A stretch of DNA of 64,000 nt, taken from the NCBI GenBank assembly GCA_020466095.1, contig CM035808.1:40601499-40665498 (forward strand), read 5' to 3'. Positions 1-11,499 of the stretch are shown in pieces; position 1 is the first letter of the stretch, and each line of letters opens with the position of its first letter. The stretch comes from Chlorops oryzae. Lineage: Eukaryota; Arthropoda; Insecta; Diptera; Chloropidae. Below the pieces are notes generated by a model, which did no database searches, had not been told where the DNA came from, and worked only from the letters and a program-made list of their open reading frames with translations. A program made the translations under genes and the position numbers.

Positions 1-1000
1 CTTTTTCAAATGAAATTTTCATTTGAAAGAGGGTTGTATACTCCCATTTTTAATGAAGATCCTATGAAATTTGCATGTTAAGATGTTTTTCAATCTGTGT
101 GCTACAATTCTCAAAAGTTTTATAATTTTTTTGTACTTAAGATGTTTCGATAATTGAAACTTTTAACTCTTTCCAAAGGCGAAAATGTGTCAGTCACGAA
201 GAGACAAAATATGGCCATATCCGCCAATTTTTTAAAATATTCTTTGAAAAAATGCAAGTTTGAAAGCGCTTATTAAAACATTTAAAAAATTTAAAAAATT
301 CATTTACCTTCTCCTCTCAGATCCCCGCGGCGTATACATATAATTTTTTCAAATGAAATTCTCACTCCCGTTGGCACCAATAGTCTTTGTTCAGAATGAT
401 ATTATGATTCATGTTAGCAGCATATACTCTATTTTCAAATGAAATAATCATGCACATTGGATCCATTTTAGCCAGACAGCACGTGCACTTTTCCCAAATG
501 AAGTTTTCATGCGGATCAGGGTCATACACTCCTTTACCTAATGAATAACACATGAATTTTGAAGTACTGAAAATTGCGGCCATCTCCTAACAAAATTCAT
601 TAGAAGTAAGGGTTAGTAATGCGAGTAGTCGCAGCATGAATTTTCACCACTTCGGAAGTACTGCAGAAGTAGTGAAATTTCCTTCTGGGTACCTGCTTTT
701 GTAGGAAAAGCCCAAAATTGGCAACGCTGCTTATAGATGTCATGTCATAGAATGTCATGCCATTAGGGTCACTGCAATCGAATTTTTGGTCGATTTGAAA
801 ACAATCGATTTTTTTCCCCCGAAAAGGCAGCACTGATGAGGCGCATATTGTTTACGGTTGACGTAGCGCACCAGCTACCGGTCGCAAGATTGCCGCATAA
901 ACTTCGAGTTTCTGGCAGCCTTTACCAAACAAAACTGCCACTTTATGCAAGTGACAGCACGAAGAAGAAGAAGAAAATATTGTTTACGAAAAATCTCTAA
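1..1000. repeat. Upstream region with degenerate ~100-bp repeats
   Basis: No gene is recognised here. The motif TTTTCAAATGAAAT recurs at about 4, 334 and 434, with a looser form near 494, each within a related stretch ending in a TATACTC-like string, so this appears to be a decayed tandem or dispersed repeat. A minus-strand open frame at 362-583 repeats itself at protein level (two related segments around GVYDP and RVYAAN), as expected of a translated repeat. The last ~150 bases, with a GAA-rich run at 961-975, presumably hold the mof 5' UTR and promoter, but I see no TATA box. Confidence 0.4.
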
Positions 1001-1028
1001 AGCGAATTTGTGAAATTTGGAAAATAAC

Positions 1029-2534
1029 ATGACGACATCAACGGAAGAACCCTCAGCTGACGAAAATACTGATCAACCAAAGGAAAAGCAGGGCGATGAG
1101 AACGCAAATGCAGAAAATCCTTCTCAACCGACAGAAGAACCGGAAAAAATGGAAGAAGATAAAACGCCGGTCGACACACAAACAGATACACAAATGGAGA
1201 AATCCGTTAATATTGAAATCAAAACAGGTGATGTTTACATGATCAGACGAAGTGACGGTAATCTTCATCCTGCACAAATCATCCAAGCACGTTTCGGCGG
1301 AGAAGGCGAAAGCAACAGCAACGACGCTGATGAATTTTATGTTCATTACATTGGACTTAATCGGCGTTTGGACGAATGGGTGTCTCGCGATAGAATAACG
1401 GACGCAACAGATGCTGAGGCAGCTAGTGCTAGTGGAATTACTGGTGAAATGGCTGCAGATGCACCGATTAACACAAAACCCTTGAAGCAATTAAGTAAGG
1501 AGCAAATAGCATCGCTGGAAAACCCTTCGCCAATGGAGAACAGCGATCGGAAGCTAACGCGGAATCAGAAGAGACGGCACGATGAAATAAACCATGTTCA
1601 GAAAACATACGCCGAAATGGATCCAACAACAGCTGCTCTAGAAAAGGAACACGAAGCTATAACAAAAGTCAAATACATTGATAAATTGCGCATTGGGCGT
1701 TATGAAATAGATACGTGGTACTTTAGCCCATATCCGGATGAGTACGGGAAAGTTGGAACACTATACGTTTGCGAGTATTGTTTGAAATATATGAGATTCC
1801 AGAAAACGTACCGGTATCATTCACACGAATGTACACAACGCCAGCCGCCAGGAAATGAAATCTATCGTAAGGGTACCATTTCAATATTCGAAATCGATGG
1901 TAAAGAACATAAACTCTATTGTCAAATGCTTTGTTTGATGGCAAAACTGTTTTTGGACCATAAGACCTTGTATTACGATGTTGAACCATTCTATTTCTAT
2001 GTTCTATGCGAAATTGATAAGCGCGGTGCACACATTGTTGGCTATTTCTCCAAAGAAAAAGAGTCTCCTGAGAATAATAACGTTGCATGCATTCTCATAT
2101 TGCCACCAAATCAACGAAAGGGTTTCGGAAAATTACTTATAGCATTTAGCTATGAATTATCTCGACGTGAGGGTGTCATTGGCAGTCCTGAAAAGCCTTT
2201 ATCAGATCTGGGACGTTTGAGCTATCGTAGCTACTGGGCTTATACATTGCTCGAGTTAATGAAGGATTGCCGCACAACCACACAGAGTATAAAAGAGCTT
2301 AGTGAGCTAAGCGGAATTTCACAGGACGATATCATTTACACGCTGCAATCGATGAAAATGGTTAAATACTGGAAGGGTCAGCATGTTATATGCGTTACAC
2401 CGAAAACCGTTACAGAGCATCTACAATTACCACAATTTAAAAAGCCAAAGCTTACCGTAGATCCTGCGTATTTACGATGGACTCCGCCCAAACGCAATAC
2501 GGCAGGAAACGCCAAATTCAAGAAACTTGTCTAA
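1029..2534 (+). CDS. mof: MOF, MYST-family histone H4K16 acetyltransferase
   Basis: Single-exon 501-aa protein. After an acidic, low-complexity N-terminus, a chromo-barrel domain lies at about residues 67-122 (starting GDVYMIRR, ending EWVSRDRI), followed by a MYST acetyltransferase domain from about 214 to 490. The MYST C2HC zinc finger is visible (C248, C251, H264, C268), as are the acetyl-CoA loop QRKGFG (about 362-367), the catalytic cysteine in NNVACIL (354) and the general-base glutamate in GSPEKPLS (388). Family knowledge: MOF acetylates histone H4 on lysine 16 in the MSL complex (dosage compensation in Drosophila) and the NSL complex. The protein is much shorter than Drosophila MOF, which has a long N-terminal extension, and is closer in length to vertebrate MOF. 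The ATG at 1029 is the first in frame; an in-frame TTG lies 12 bases upstream. GAA1 follows on the same strand. Confidence 0.96.
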   Translation: MTTSTEEPSADENTDQPKEKQGDENANAENPSQPTEEPEKMEEDKTPVDTQTDTQMEKSVNIEIKTGDVYMIRRSDGNLHPAQIIQARFGGEGESNSNDADEFYVHYIGLNRRLDEWVSRDRITDATDAEAASASGITGEMAADAPINTKPLKQLSKEQIASLENPSPMENSDRKLTRNQKRRHDEINHVQKTYAEMDPTTAALEKEHEAITKVKYIDKLRIGRYEIDTWYFSPYPDEYGKVGTLYVCEYCLKYMRFQKTYRYHSHECTQRQPPGNEIYRKGTISIFEIDGKEHKLYCQMLCLMAKLFLDHKTLYYDVEPFYFYVLCEIDKRGAHIVGYFSKEKESPENNNVACILILPPNQRKGFGKLLIAFSYELSRREGVIGSPEKPLSDLGRLSYRSYWAYTLLELMKDCRTTTQSIKELSELSGISQDDIIYTLQSMKMVKYWKGQHVICVTPKTVTEHLQLPQFKKPKLTVDPAYLRWTPPKRNTAGNAKFKKLV

Positions 2535-2682
2535 ATATTCTTTTTAATGTTATAAAATTCTTGGTCTTGGTAAAAATAAAAGTAATTGTGAAATAACACG
2601 GTGCAGCACGTAAAATGTTGCCAAATATTTTACTACAGTTCCTAAATGTACTACTTAAATATTTCAGTATTTTCAGTTTTTA

Positions 2683-3090
2683 TACCCGACACACTCTGTG
2701 TCGAGGGTATATTGTAGAGCTCTTAACATTCGGACATTCGAATGCTCGATTTATTCGAGCACGATTTTATTCGAATAGTTAAGTTCGATTTTCTGTATTC
2801 GAATATTCGTTCTCCGTCGAATATTCGAATAGTCGGAAGAAAGCAACTATTCGAATAGTCGCTTCTGACTATTCGAATGTTTCGAACTCTAACGGTAAAA
2901 AATTAGACCATGACCACCAATCGCGAAATTCGCAAAAATTTGATATTCACTATTTTGAATGGAGTATTTCGCAGCTAGACAAAATGTCCTCTAACGGTTA
3001 AAATTTTAACCATGACCACCATTCGCGAAATTCGCAAAAAATTGATATTCACTATTTTGAATGGAGTATTTCGCAGCTAGACAAAATGTC
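2683..3090. repeat. ATTCG-rich repeat and two 102-bp tandem units
   Basis: The mof-GAA1 gap begins with a terminal-like palindrome (TACCCGACACACTCTG followed by its complement, 2683-2715). The complement of this palindrome also occurs near 59,700. Next comes a run of ATTCGAA motifs (2712-2893), then two near-identical ~102-bp units at 2889-2990 and 2991-3090, each containing a CGCGAAATTCGCAAAA-like core. Related units fill the centre of the fold-back element at 34.4-34.7 kb, so this is a dispersed tandem-repeat family. Confidence 0.7.
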
Positions 3091-3321
3091 TCCGGCGATT
3101 GTCGCCTAGTATGGAACAGGACTACCGAATTTTGGCCCTCTTATGTTCGATTTTAAAAAATCGTAATTTTAAGGCAAAAGATCGATTTTATTCGATTTTC
3201 GAATATTCGAAAATCGAATTTACCCATCCCTATTTGACAGCTGTCAATTTATCTTGTTATTTGTTGTGCTACAGTATTTTGCCGCATTGGGAAAATAAAA
3301 CTTCCAAATTTTCTTCATATT

Positions 3322-4572
3322 ATGGGCCTTTTGACGGATCCGTCGCTCACACCGCGTAGCCAACTTGTAAAGAAGATTGGAAAGCATAGTAGCAAAATAT
3401 GTTTACTCTTTTACATTGCTGGCCTTGCATGGTTCGTCGCCTTAGCATTTTCAGATTTCAATCACAATACATATTTATCGGAAAACTCACTATCACCCGG
3501 CCTAGTGTACTTAGGTATGTAGAGTATGCCATAGCATAACCTTTTGTCTCTTAAACGTTTCACCTCAAACCAATACTATAGATTGGTATTATAAAATTAT
3601 TTTATTACTTAGACATGAAACCGGACTCTAGTCGAATAGCGCTGAATCTCTTAGAAGAGCTGGAACGTGAACGGGAACAGCATCAATCGTCGACCCCTCA
3701 CGCATGGATTGCTGCGAAAATGCGACAAATCGGCTTGGAGACATACATGCATAATTTCACACTTCGTTATCCGTTCGCCGGCGGCAAGGAGTTTCAGGGG
3801 AAAAACGTCTATGGCATCTTACGTGCGCCAAGAATAAGCTCAACGGAGGGAATTGTTATATCGGTGCCATATCGACCGGTTACTTCGGTGCATGAGAATA
3901 TTGTGGCAAGTGTTCCATTGCTGCTAGCGTTCGCTGAATTTGCCAGACGTGAGTAGACGAAATAACTATAATTCGCTTTGTGTTTCTTTTAAGCCATCAT
4001 GTGTTTTCTAGGGAAGAACTATTGGGCGAAGGATGTAATATTTCTGGTAACAGAGCAGGAACAATTAGGAATGAACGCTTGGCTTGAGGCATACTATGAA
4101 GGTGGCAATAAGGATTCATCGATATTGCAGTGTGGAAATTTACCAGCTAGAGCTGGCGCTCTGCAAGCAGCACTTAATTTGGAGATTCAAGATTTGGATA
4201 TTGGTGGAATGCTTAAGTTTTGAGGAATTCCACATAATCTCTTTTTTTTTTTGCAGATTATATCAACGTTAAAATAGAAGGACTTAATGGACAACTTCCC
4301 AATCTGGATATGTTTAATCTAGTGCAACGAATAACTCAACGTGAAGGAGTTTCTTCTGGCTATAAACATGCGCCGCATAAGAAACGGAAAATAGCGAAAC
4401 CAAAAATCGAAGATAACTTATGGCATATGACTTCAATGCTATTGAGTCAATCGACTGGAATCCCGAACGGGAATCATGGTCTGTACCATCGATATCGCAT
4501 CGAATCACTCACACTCGAAGCTGTTAAACGACCCAATAACAATTCCAATTCACAACGGGGCGCATCCGCCTT
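3322..4572 (+). pseudogene. Truncated 5' copy of GAA1 (GPI transamidase subunit)
   Basis: This copy is almost base-for-base identical to the 5' half of the fuller copy at 6283. Inferred exons are 3322-3514, 3613-3948, 4012-4203 and 4257-4572. Homology stops abruptly after GCATCCGCCTT at 4572, and the reading frame runs into unrelated sequence and stops at 4627. The C-terminal transmembrane half is absent. Two splice donors differ from the other copy: exon 1 has GTATGT instead of GTGAGC, and exon 3 has GTGGAA instead of GTAGGA through loss of one A. It keeps the 5' UTR-like sequence, so it could be transcribed. It cannot make a full GAA1 and is best treated as a recent truncated duplicate. An assembly artefact (retained haplotype) is the main alternative. 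Confidence 0.85.
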
Positions 4573-5329
4573 TTGGACTGAATATCCCCGATTGCTCCAA
4601 AAAGTTTTTTACAGTTTCTACAAATGAAGCTATTCAACATGTGGTACAAAATTTTTCTCGAAATGCGTTATTAACGGAAGACCGTTACTTTAAAGTTGCT
4701 GAAAATCTGATTTTTTTTAAAATTATCTGCTTTTTAAATCCTTATATCTCCTGTTCCACTTGGCCGATTTGACTCGGGTTTTCACCTCTTGATAGATAAT
4801 TCTATGCGCTTTAAATCTGCGTTCATATTTTTTGCATATGTTTTATAAAACACATAGAAAAATGCAGTTGAATTCTTAAAATGCACTTTTGGAGCAGACG
4901 TCCCAAAAATAACATTTTTTTTCCAACACCATTGTGTGCGCCATAATTTTTTCATTAACATAAACTTTTTTCTAGAATAGCGTTTTTTGTTATTTGAAAG
5001 TTATTAACCATTTTATAACGTGTAATCTGTAATTCCTTAAAAAATATTCGAAGAAAATTTCATTAATTTTAAATCTCGCAATCCAGGTGGCTATGTAATT
5101 TTATTTAGGGAGTTATACTTGTTATTTCAAATCATACAAGCCTTTGTCCTGCTTCAAATTAACGTTTGCAAAAGATTTAAAAGTACACATGTAACAAAAA
5201 TGCAGTTACTATTCTAAGAATGCACTATTTGGATTTCAGAACATCTGTTCTCTTATATGCAAAAATGAGACAATTGTATTTTTCCAGAATCATTCCAATT
5301 GTTGCTCCTATCTTTTATAACATGCGAAA
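4573..5329. other. Unique AT-rich sequence between GAA1 copies
   Basis: Begins exactly where the truncated GAA1 copy ends. I recognise no gene, and the open frames are short and lack codon character. It is either the ancestral sequence beyond the duplication breakpoint or an old insertion. Confidence 0.5.
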
Positions 5330-5806
5330 TATGTTGACTGACCAGTGTAGCCTCGGCAGTCCCTCGTTTACAGTACTAGCCTCTATATTCCAAATCTATG
5401 CATTCAACTGACTTTTTAACATGGCGTGTCATTGGAGATGGACCGGTCCGCTAAACGCAAATCAATTGCAGTTAATTTTGTCTGGTCTTAGACTATGTGA
5501 AAATTATTAGGGAATTAAAAAACCAATTTTTTTATATATTTTTCTCTATATTTTGAATTCGCACATAAATGGAATAATAAAATTCATTACCCATTGTATA
5601 CGTCAGGTTGTTAGCGGCTTAAATAATTTCGTACTCTGCTGGCGTAATTGAATGCTTATAATTGTTTTGTCAAAGATGCAAATTTCTAAGTTGATGAGAG
5701 TGTCATATACGACTACCTAGAACGCACCACGTAATATAACCGGTAGGATTTGGACTGGTCAAAGGCCAGTCCTTCTTAGGAAATTAGCCAGCTCATTACT
5801 GCAGGG
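5330..5806 (-). mobile_element. Non-autonomous element, CCCTGCAGTAA end (copy 1)
   Basis: Aligns in reverse orientation with 46,901-47,298. Shared blocks include GGTCCGC..CTCCAATGACA-like and AAGGACT..GGCC strings and the end TTACTGCAGGG at about 5796-5806. The other end is less clear. It contains no open frame of note. Confidence 0.6.
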
Positions 5807-5924
5807 CAGTCAGACGATATGTTTGTGTGTGTGACAGCCGAGCATGTCATACATTTTCAGTGTTGCCCGTTTTTCAAGTAAATTCGATTATTTTCGGTGG
5901 AAATTTCGGTCGATTCTACGTTCT

Positions 5925-6078
5925 GTTCCATACTAGGCGACAGTCGCCGGAGACACATTTTGTTTTGAAGAAGAGTGAGGGCCGGGGAAGAGAGAGGGGT
6001 GCTGTTCTCTCTCTTCTCCGACCGTCCCTCGCCATCAAAACAAAATGTGTCTCCGGCGATTGTCGCCTAGTATGGAAC
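5925..6078. repeat. Hairpin immediately upstream of the full GAA1 copy
   Basis: The left arm (5925-5967, containing CATACTAGGCGACAGTCGCC) is repeated inverted at about 6037-6078. A weaker inner pair of arms (GGCGAGGG and GAGAGAGA strings) closes the loop. Only the right arm is present in front of the truncated GAA1 copy (3081-3117). Outer arms may extend to TTACCCATCCCTA at 6193, which resembles a hAT-type terminus. Confidence 0.7.
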
Positions 6079-6282
6079 AGGACTACCGAATTTTGGCCCT
6101 CTTATGTTCGATTTAAAAAAATCGTAATTTTAAGGCAAAAGATCGATTTTATTCGATTTTCGAATATTCGAAAATCGAATTTACCCATCCCTATTTGACA
6201 GCTGTCAATTTATCTTGTTATTTGTTGTGCTACAGTATTTTACCGCATTGGGAAAATAAAACTTCCAAATTTTCTTCATATT

Positions 6283-8507
6283 ATGGGCCTTTTGACGGAT
6301 CCGTCGCTCACACCGCGTAGCCAACTTGTAAAGAAGATTGGAAAGCATAGTAGCAAAATATGTTTACTCTTTTACATTGCTGGCCTTGCATGGTTCGTGG
6401 CCTTAGCATTTTCAGATTTCAATCACAATACATATTTATCGGAGAACTCACTATCACCCGGCCTAGTGTACTTAGGTGAGCAGAGTATGCCATAGCATAA
6501 TCTTTTGTCTCTTAAACGTTTCACCTCAAACCAATACTATAGATTGGTATTATAAAATTATTTTATTACTTAGACATGAAACCGGACTCTAGTCGAATAG
6601 CGCTGAATCTCTTAGAAGAGCTGGAACGTGAACGGGAACAGCATCAATCGTCGACCCCTCACGCATGGATTGCTGCGAAAATGCGACAAATCGGCTTGGA
6701 GACATACATGCATAATTTCACACTTCGTTATCCGTTCGCCGGCGGCAAGGAGTTTCAGGGGAAAAACGTCTATGGCATCTTACGTGCGCCAAGAATAAGC
6801 TCAACGGAGGGAATTGTTATATCGGTGCCATATCGACCGGTTACTTCGGTGCATGAGAATATTGTGGCAAGTGTTCCATTGCTGCTAGCGTTCGCTGAAT
6901 TTGCCAGACGTGAGTAGACGAAATAACTATAATTCGCTTTGTGTTTCTTTTAAGCCATCATGTGTTTTCTAGGGAAGAACTATTGGGCGAAGGATGTAAT
7001 ATTTCTGGTAACAGAGCAGGAACAATTGGGAATGAACGCTTGGCTTGAGGCATACTATGAAGGTGGCAATAAGGATTCATCGATATTGCAGTGTGGAAAT
7101 TTACCAGCTAGAGCTGGCGCTCTGCAAGCAGCACTTAATTTGGAGATTCAAGATTTGGATATTGGTAGGAATGCTTAAGTTTTGAGGAATTCCACATAAT
7201 CTCTTTTTTTTTTTGCAGATTATATCAACGTTAAAATAGAAGGACTTAATGGACAACTTCCCAATCTGGATATGTTTAATCTAGTGCAACGAATAACTCA
7301 ACGTGAAGGAGTTTCTTCTGGCTATAAACATGCGCCGCATAAGAAACGGAAAATAGCGAAACCAAAAATCGAAGATAACTTATGGCATATGACTTCAATG
7401 CTATTGAGTCAATCGACTGGAATCCCGAACGGGAATCATGGTCTGTACCATCGATATCGCATCGAATCACTCACACTCGAAGCTGTTAAACGACCCAATA
7501 ACAATTCCAATTCACAACGGGGCGCATCCGCCTTACCGTTGTTGAGAGTTATTGAAGGAATCTCGCGGAGCTTAAACAATTTATTGGAACGTTTCCATCA
7601 AAGTTTCTTCTTCTATATTCTTGTACAGAATGATCGATTTGTTTCGATTGGAGACTATATGCCGTGTTTGGGCCTATTGGTCGGTCCATTATTCATCAAA
7701 GCCTTTCTGATATGGTTAAGTATTGGCGAAGATGAGGAGGAAATGGCAGAAAGAATTAAATGGACGCGAGAATATCGAAAAAGCGAAGATCTACCATACA
7801 CATATGTGCTTAGTCTCTTTATCATTTTTGCTAGTCTTGGTGGACTATCCAATATGATACCACTTAATTCTTATGTGCGAGATTATTTTGTATTGCTCGG
7901 TGTCAACACAGCGTCAATGCTCACAATTTTGCTATCGGCAGTCGTTATAGTTGCATTAATATTACCATTCTTTGTGCATTTAAGCGATGATGGTCTCAAC
8001 TTAATGTATATCGGTGCACAGCTTTGTCTGGCTGTTGCTCTAATTGTTATGGGTCTATTGAATTTCGCATTGAGTTTTCTCATTGCGATTGTTGCTATTC
8101 CACTTGTGGTATTGCTGCCGAACAATCTTCAGGAGTGTGGACTTATTTCGATTGACGTTAGTGCGATTCTATACGTTGATTTTAAATCCGCTCGTTTTGT
8201 CTTTTATCAGCGTTTTTATTTTAACGATTTTCCAATTCGAAGAGCTTGCGATAAGCGAATCATTTTGGCGATCAATCAGTGCAACTAAAGATGCCATAAC
8301 TTATGCATTCATGGATCGAATTGTAAGAGAATCTTCTGTTTTAAAATATTTATTCATTTTACAATAATTTCATTCTTTTCATTTCAGATATACGGCAACT
8401 GGCTATACACTACCATAACTACAGTTTTCTTTCCGATTTGGACCAGTTTTTGGTGTTTGGCCCTAGTTCCGAGGAAAAATAATTGTGGGAAAACTAAGAC
8501 TGATTAG
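6283..8507 (+). CDS. GAA1: GAA1/GPAA1, GPI transamidase subunit (one frame break)
   Basis: Family role: an ER membrane subunit of the GPI transamidase, which joins preassembled GPI anchors to protein C-termini. Inferred exons are 6283-6475, 6574-6909, 6973-7164, 7219-8332 and 8388-8507, all with GT..AG introns that keep frame. The N-terminus MGLLTDP, the first membrane segment (about residues 26-43), the lumenal M28-peptidase-like region (NVYGILRAPR, VFLVTE-like, AWLEAYYEGG, GLNGQLPNLD, NGNHGLYHRYR) and at least five further membrane segments match GPAA1. The summed exons are 1955 bases, two more than a multiple of three. Around 8125-8150 homology switches frame, from a segment ending LPNNLQ to one starting SVDLFRLTL, so one base appears to be missing. 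This is either an assembly error or a damaging mutation. The last exon ends in a stop at 8505-8507. The upstream neighbour is a truncated duplicate. Confidence 0.9.
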
Positions 8508-9497
8508 TTGCATTCCGAGCCACAGCATGAGATCTAAATTTAAGCCCTTTTCGTGTATTATTAAATCTATACTTTTGAATGTATTGGCAACGAGAAAAAT
8601 TGTATTAAATTCATTAACAAGAACCCAGGCATCGTTTAACAGTCGAAGTAGTAAATATGTATTGGTGGTACTCATGCAGCTTCGCAAATTTTAGGAAATG
8701 AGAAATTTGTCACACAACTGTCAAAATTCATATGAAAATTGTGCCCCAAAAATGGAAAAGTTTAACTTCGTTACGCTGCCACGCCTACTTTTTGTGCTAC
8801 ACCCACTCAAAGCCGTCTATCAGATATTCGTGACGTAAAAAAAGAGTTCAGACACCAACTGGCATAGCGAATACACAAGCTTTTGACAAGCTTTTCAGGT
8901 TCGCGTCTTAAGTAATTGATCTATTGCTTTTGCAGTGTTTGACCTCCATACATTTTTTGGGAAATCATAGAAGGAGTTGCCCTAGGGCTTTGAAATTTCG
9001 CATGGACGTTTCTATCTCTAGATCTATGAGATTCCACACAAAGTTATGTGTCTTGGCCAAATTAGTTTAAAATAATACATTGAAAAATCTTACAACAAAT
9101 GAACAATGAAATTTTTTTTATAATTTTCTGTACACTTTATTTAAATTAAAATCGGGTTATATAATTTTAAGTAAAATAAAATAATTGTTTTTTGCAAATT
9201 GAAAAAGATTTTCGAAAGGGACAATCTAACTTAGTTAAACGGACTTATATGCTTTACACTTAATACGTTTATGTGTTAAATATACTAATTAATATTATGT
9301 GTGTAAATTAAACTTCTTTGGACTTAGAAAAAAATCGCAGGAACGATTAAAGGATACAACAAAAAATAACCAGGTTTAAATTAATGTGCGGTGTAGTGCA
9401 AATATTACAAAATTATGTATAAATATATATCGTATATAAAAAGTGTTTTATATACTAATTTGAAATTTCGAACATGAAAAAGCAACGTATTTTCTCT
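8508..9497. other. GAA1-Myb convergent intergenic region
   Basis: The 3' flanks of two convergent genes. It is AT-rich with no recognised gene. The 9100-9480 part probably contains the Myb 3' UTR on the minus strand. Confidence 0.5.
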
Positions 9498-11499
9498 TTA
9501 CTTTTGTTTTTCAAAATTTAATGATCGCGGCAACAATGAAAGGTTTTTAAGGCACGCATGCGCCTGCTGAACCATAAATTGTTGATCTTTCGTCTGACCA
9601 CATGCTAGTTTTTCCCATTTGGGATCCAAATATTGCTGATTACTACGTGTCTGATTTGCAACCGTCTCGCCACAATTCTCTTTTTTCGCCTCTGCGGTGT
9701 TTTCATCGTCTAAAAACATATCTGCATCACTGCACAATGTGTCCTTCATGATGTTCGATGGCGAGAGGGCAATATTTTCATTTGAATTGAGAAATTTACT
9801 CGGTGTCTCCATTTCAAAAGGTAGCACTTTCTTCTCAGATTTCACATCATTTAGCGGCATAACATTTTCTCCCCAACTTGTTATCAACGATTTACGTGCT
9901 TTCTTAGGCGCCTGCAAAGGAGTGACGTTCGCATTCGATTTCGTCTCGCAATTTTCTTCAATCGAAATGTTCTCTTTTTTGATTGCAATATTAGCGGCTT
10001 GAGAAGTTGAGCTTATGGTTTCATTTTGTTGCTCATCGTGTATTATTTCGGCCAAGTCTTCTACGAGACTTGAGGGGCTTGGTGGAACGTAACGTCTTTT
10101 CTTACCCAAGGCAGCTAAGGCATTCTTAAAAGGCGTAGGTGTACGTGGACCAACGAGACCTTATAAACGGAACAAAAATAAATAAAAATAAGTATAAATG
10201 AATGATCGATGAGGAGCTTTTAATTTGGTTTTACTCACTTTTGTGTGGCGTCTCAATCGATGAGCTCTCCAACTCTTTCTTTGCATCCGTACCCAATTTA
10301 TTTTGCGTCTTATGAACCGGCGTACTTGCACGAAGATCCTCAAACGTTCCCAGACAAGGAGAGTTCAAAAATTGACTTGGTGAAAAGGGCAAAGGTTTTA
10401 TGGGTGTTATTACCGGCGACTCGGGTAATTTTACATCAGCCTTCGATGGGACTGTTTGTACAGGTATCGAACTAGCTATTTGAGAATTAACGATTTTGTT
10501 CTCCTCCTGCAAATCTGCATTTCGAATACGTTTCAAAATATTCGGTGTATGCCTCGACTTGGAAAGTGGCTCTGCCCCATGCGGATAAACATTTTCGCCT
10601 GAATTTGCTGCCTGTTGTTGTGAACGCTGCTGAAGTAATTGCGCAGGAAGTGAAAGTGTCCCTGTCGTTGATCCTATCAAATTTGCACCCGAACGTATAA
10701 GTGCATTCAGATTTAGGCGTACGTTTTTTAAATCGGGTGCCGGTGCCACTGCTGCTACACGATTTCGATGTGTATCATACTTGCGACGCATCGTAGAATT
10801 CCAATGATTTTTAATAGCATTATCTGTTCGACCAGGCAATAGTTTTGCAATTTTCGCCCATTGATTTCCCCATTCCATATGTGCTGTGTAAATAATACGG
10901 TCCTCTTCTTCGGTCCAAGCGCATTTCTTTATATTCGGATTGAGATGATTATGCCAGCGTTCGCGACATTGTTTGCCAATTCGTCCCGTTAGATAACGCG
11001 CAATCAGAGTCCACTTTTTCGGTCCGAATCGACGAACCAATTCAACGACTTTTTCATCTTCCTCTCTCGTCCATGGACCTTTTATCAATTCCGGATTAAG
11101 TACTCGAGCCCAACGTTGCTGCACCTGCTGTTCGGTTCGATCTTTAAATTGTGGCGCAATAAGTTCCCATTGATCGCCAAGTTCGGCAACAAGACGTTTC
11201 AATAGAACATCTTCTGCTTTCGACCACCTTTTCCCATAGCCGCCGCCACCACCAGTACCTCCACCAGCATAGCTGTTAAAATGACCGTTATGGCCGTTAC
11301 CAGAACCACTAGCCGCACGAGAACTCGAACTAGCCTCATCATCAACATCATAGCCAATAATTCCACTCTCTGAACAATCAGATTCTACCGAATCGGCGCT
11401 CTCCTCACTCTCAGCTAACCTTTGTAGAGCTATATTACTATACTCCATTTCCACTCCCGCTTCGTTCATTTTACCATTGTTTATTTGTGCCATTTTCAT
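9498..11499 (-). CDS. Myb: Myb transcription factor (three Myb repeats)
   Basis: Two exons on the minus strand, 11499-10239 and 10159-9498, separated by an 79-base GT..AG intron, giving 640 aa, close to Drosophila Myb. Three tandem SANT/Myb repeats lie at about residues 88-136, 140-188 and 192-239 ([15 protein letters not shown] in R2, the [12 protein letters not shown] end in R3). An acidic, Ser/Gly-rich N-terminus precedes them. The C-terminus contains [15 protein letters not shown], which crosses into exon 2, and a [15 protein letters not shown] segment. Both match the conserved C-terminal region through which animal B-Myb and fly Myb bind the MuvB/dREAM complex. Family role: activation of G2/M genes and site-specific gene amplification. 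The ATG at 11499 shares ATGA with the stop of the upstream zinc-finger ORF. A second ATG six bases later (11493) has better context (AAAATGG). Confidence 0.96.

Noticed and set aside
1053..1490. Antisense open frame of 145 codons in mof
   Set aside because: A shadow of the acidic mof N-terminus; the sense strand carries the recognised domains.
4476..4772. Open frame continuing past the end of the truncated GAA1 copy
   Set aside because: The frame is different from GAA1 and continues into unrelated sequence after the breakpoint.
9697..10002. Plus-strand open frame in Myb exon 2
   Set aside because: Antisense shadow of Myb coding sequence.
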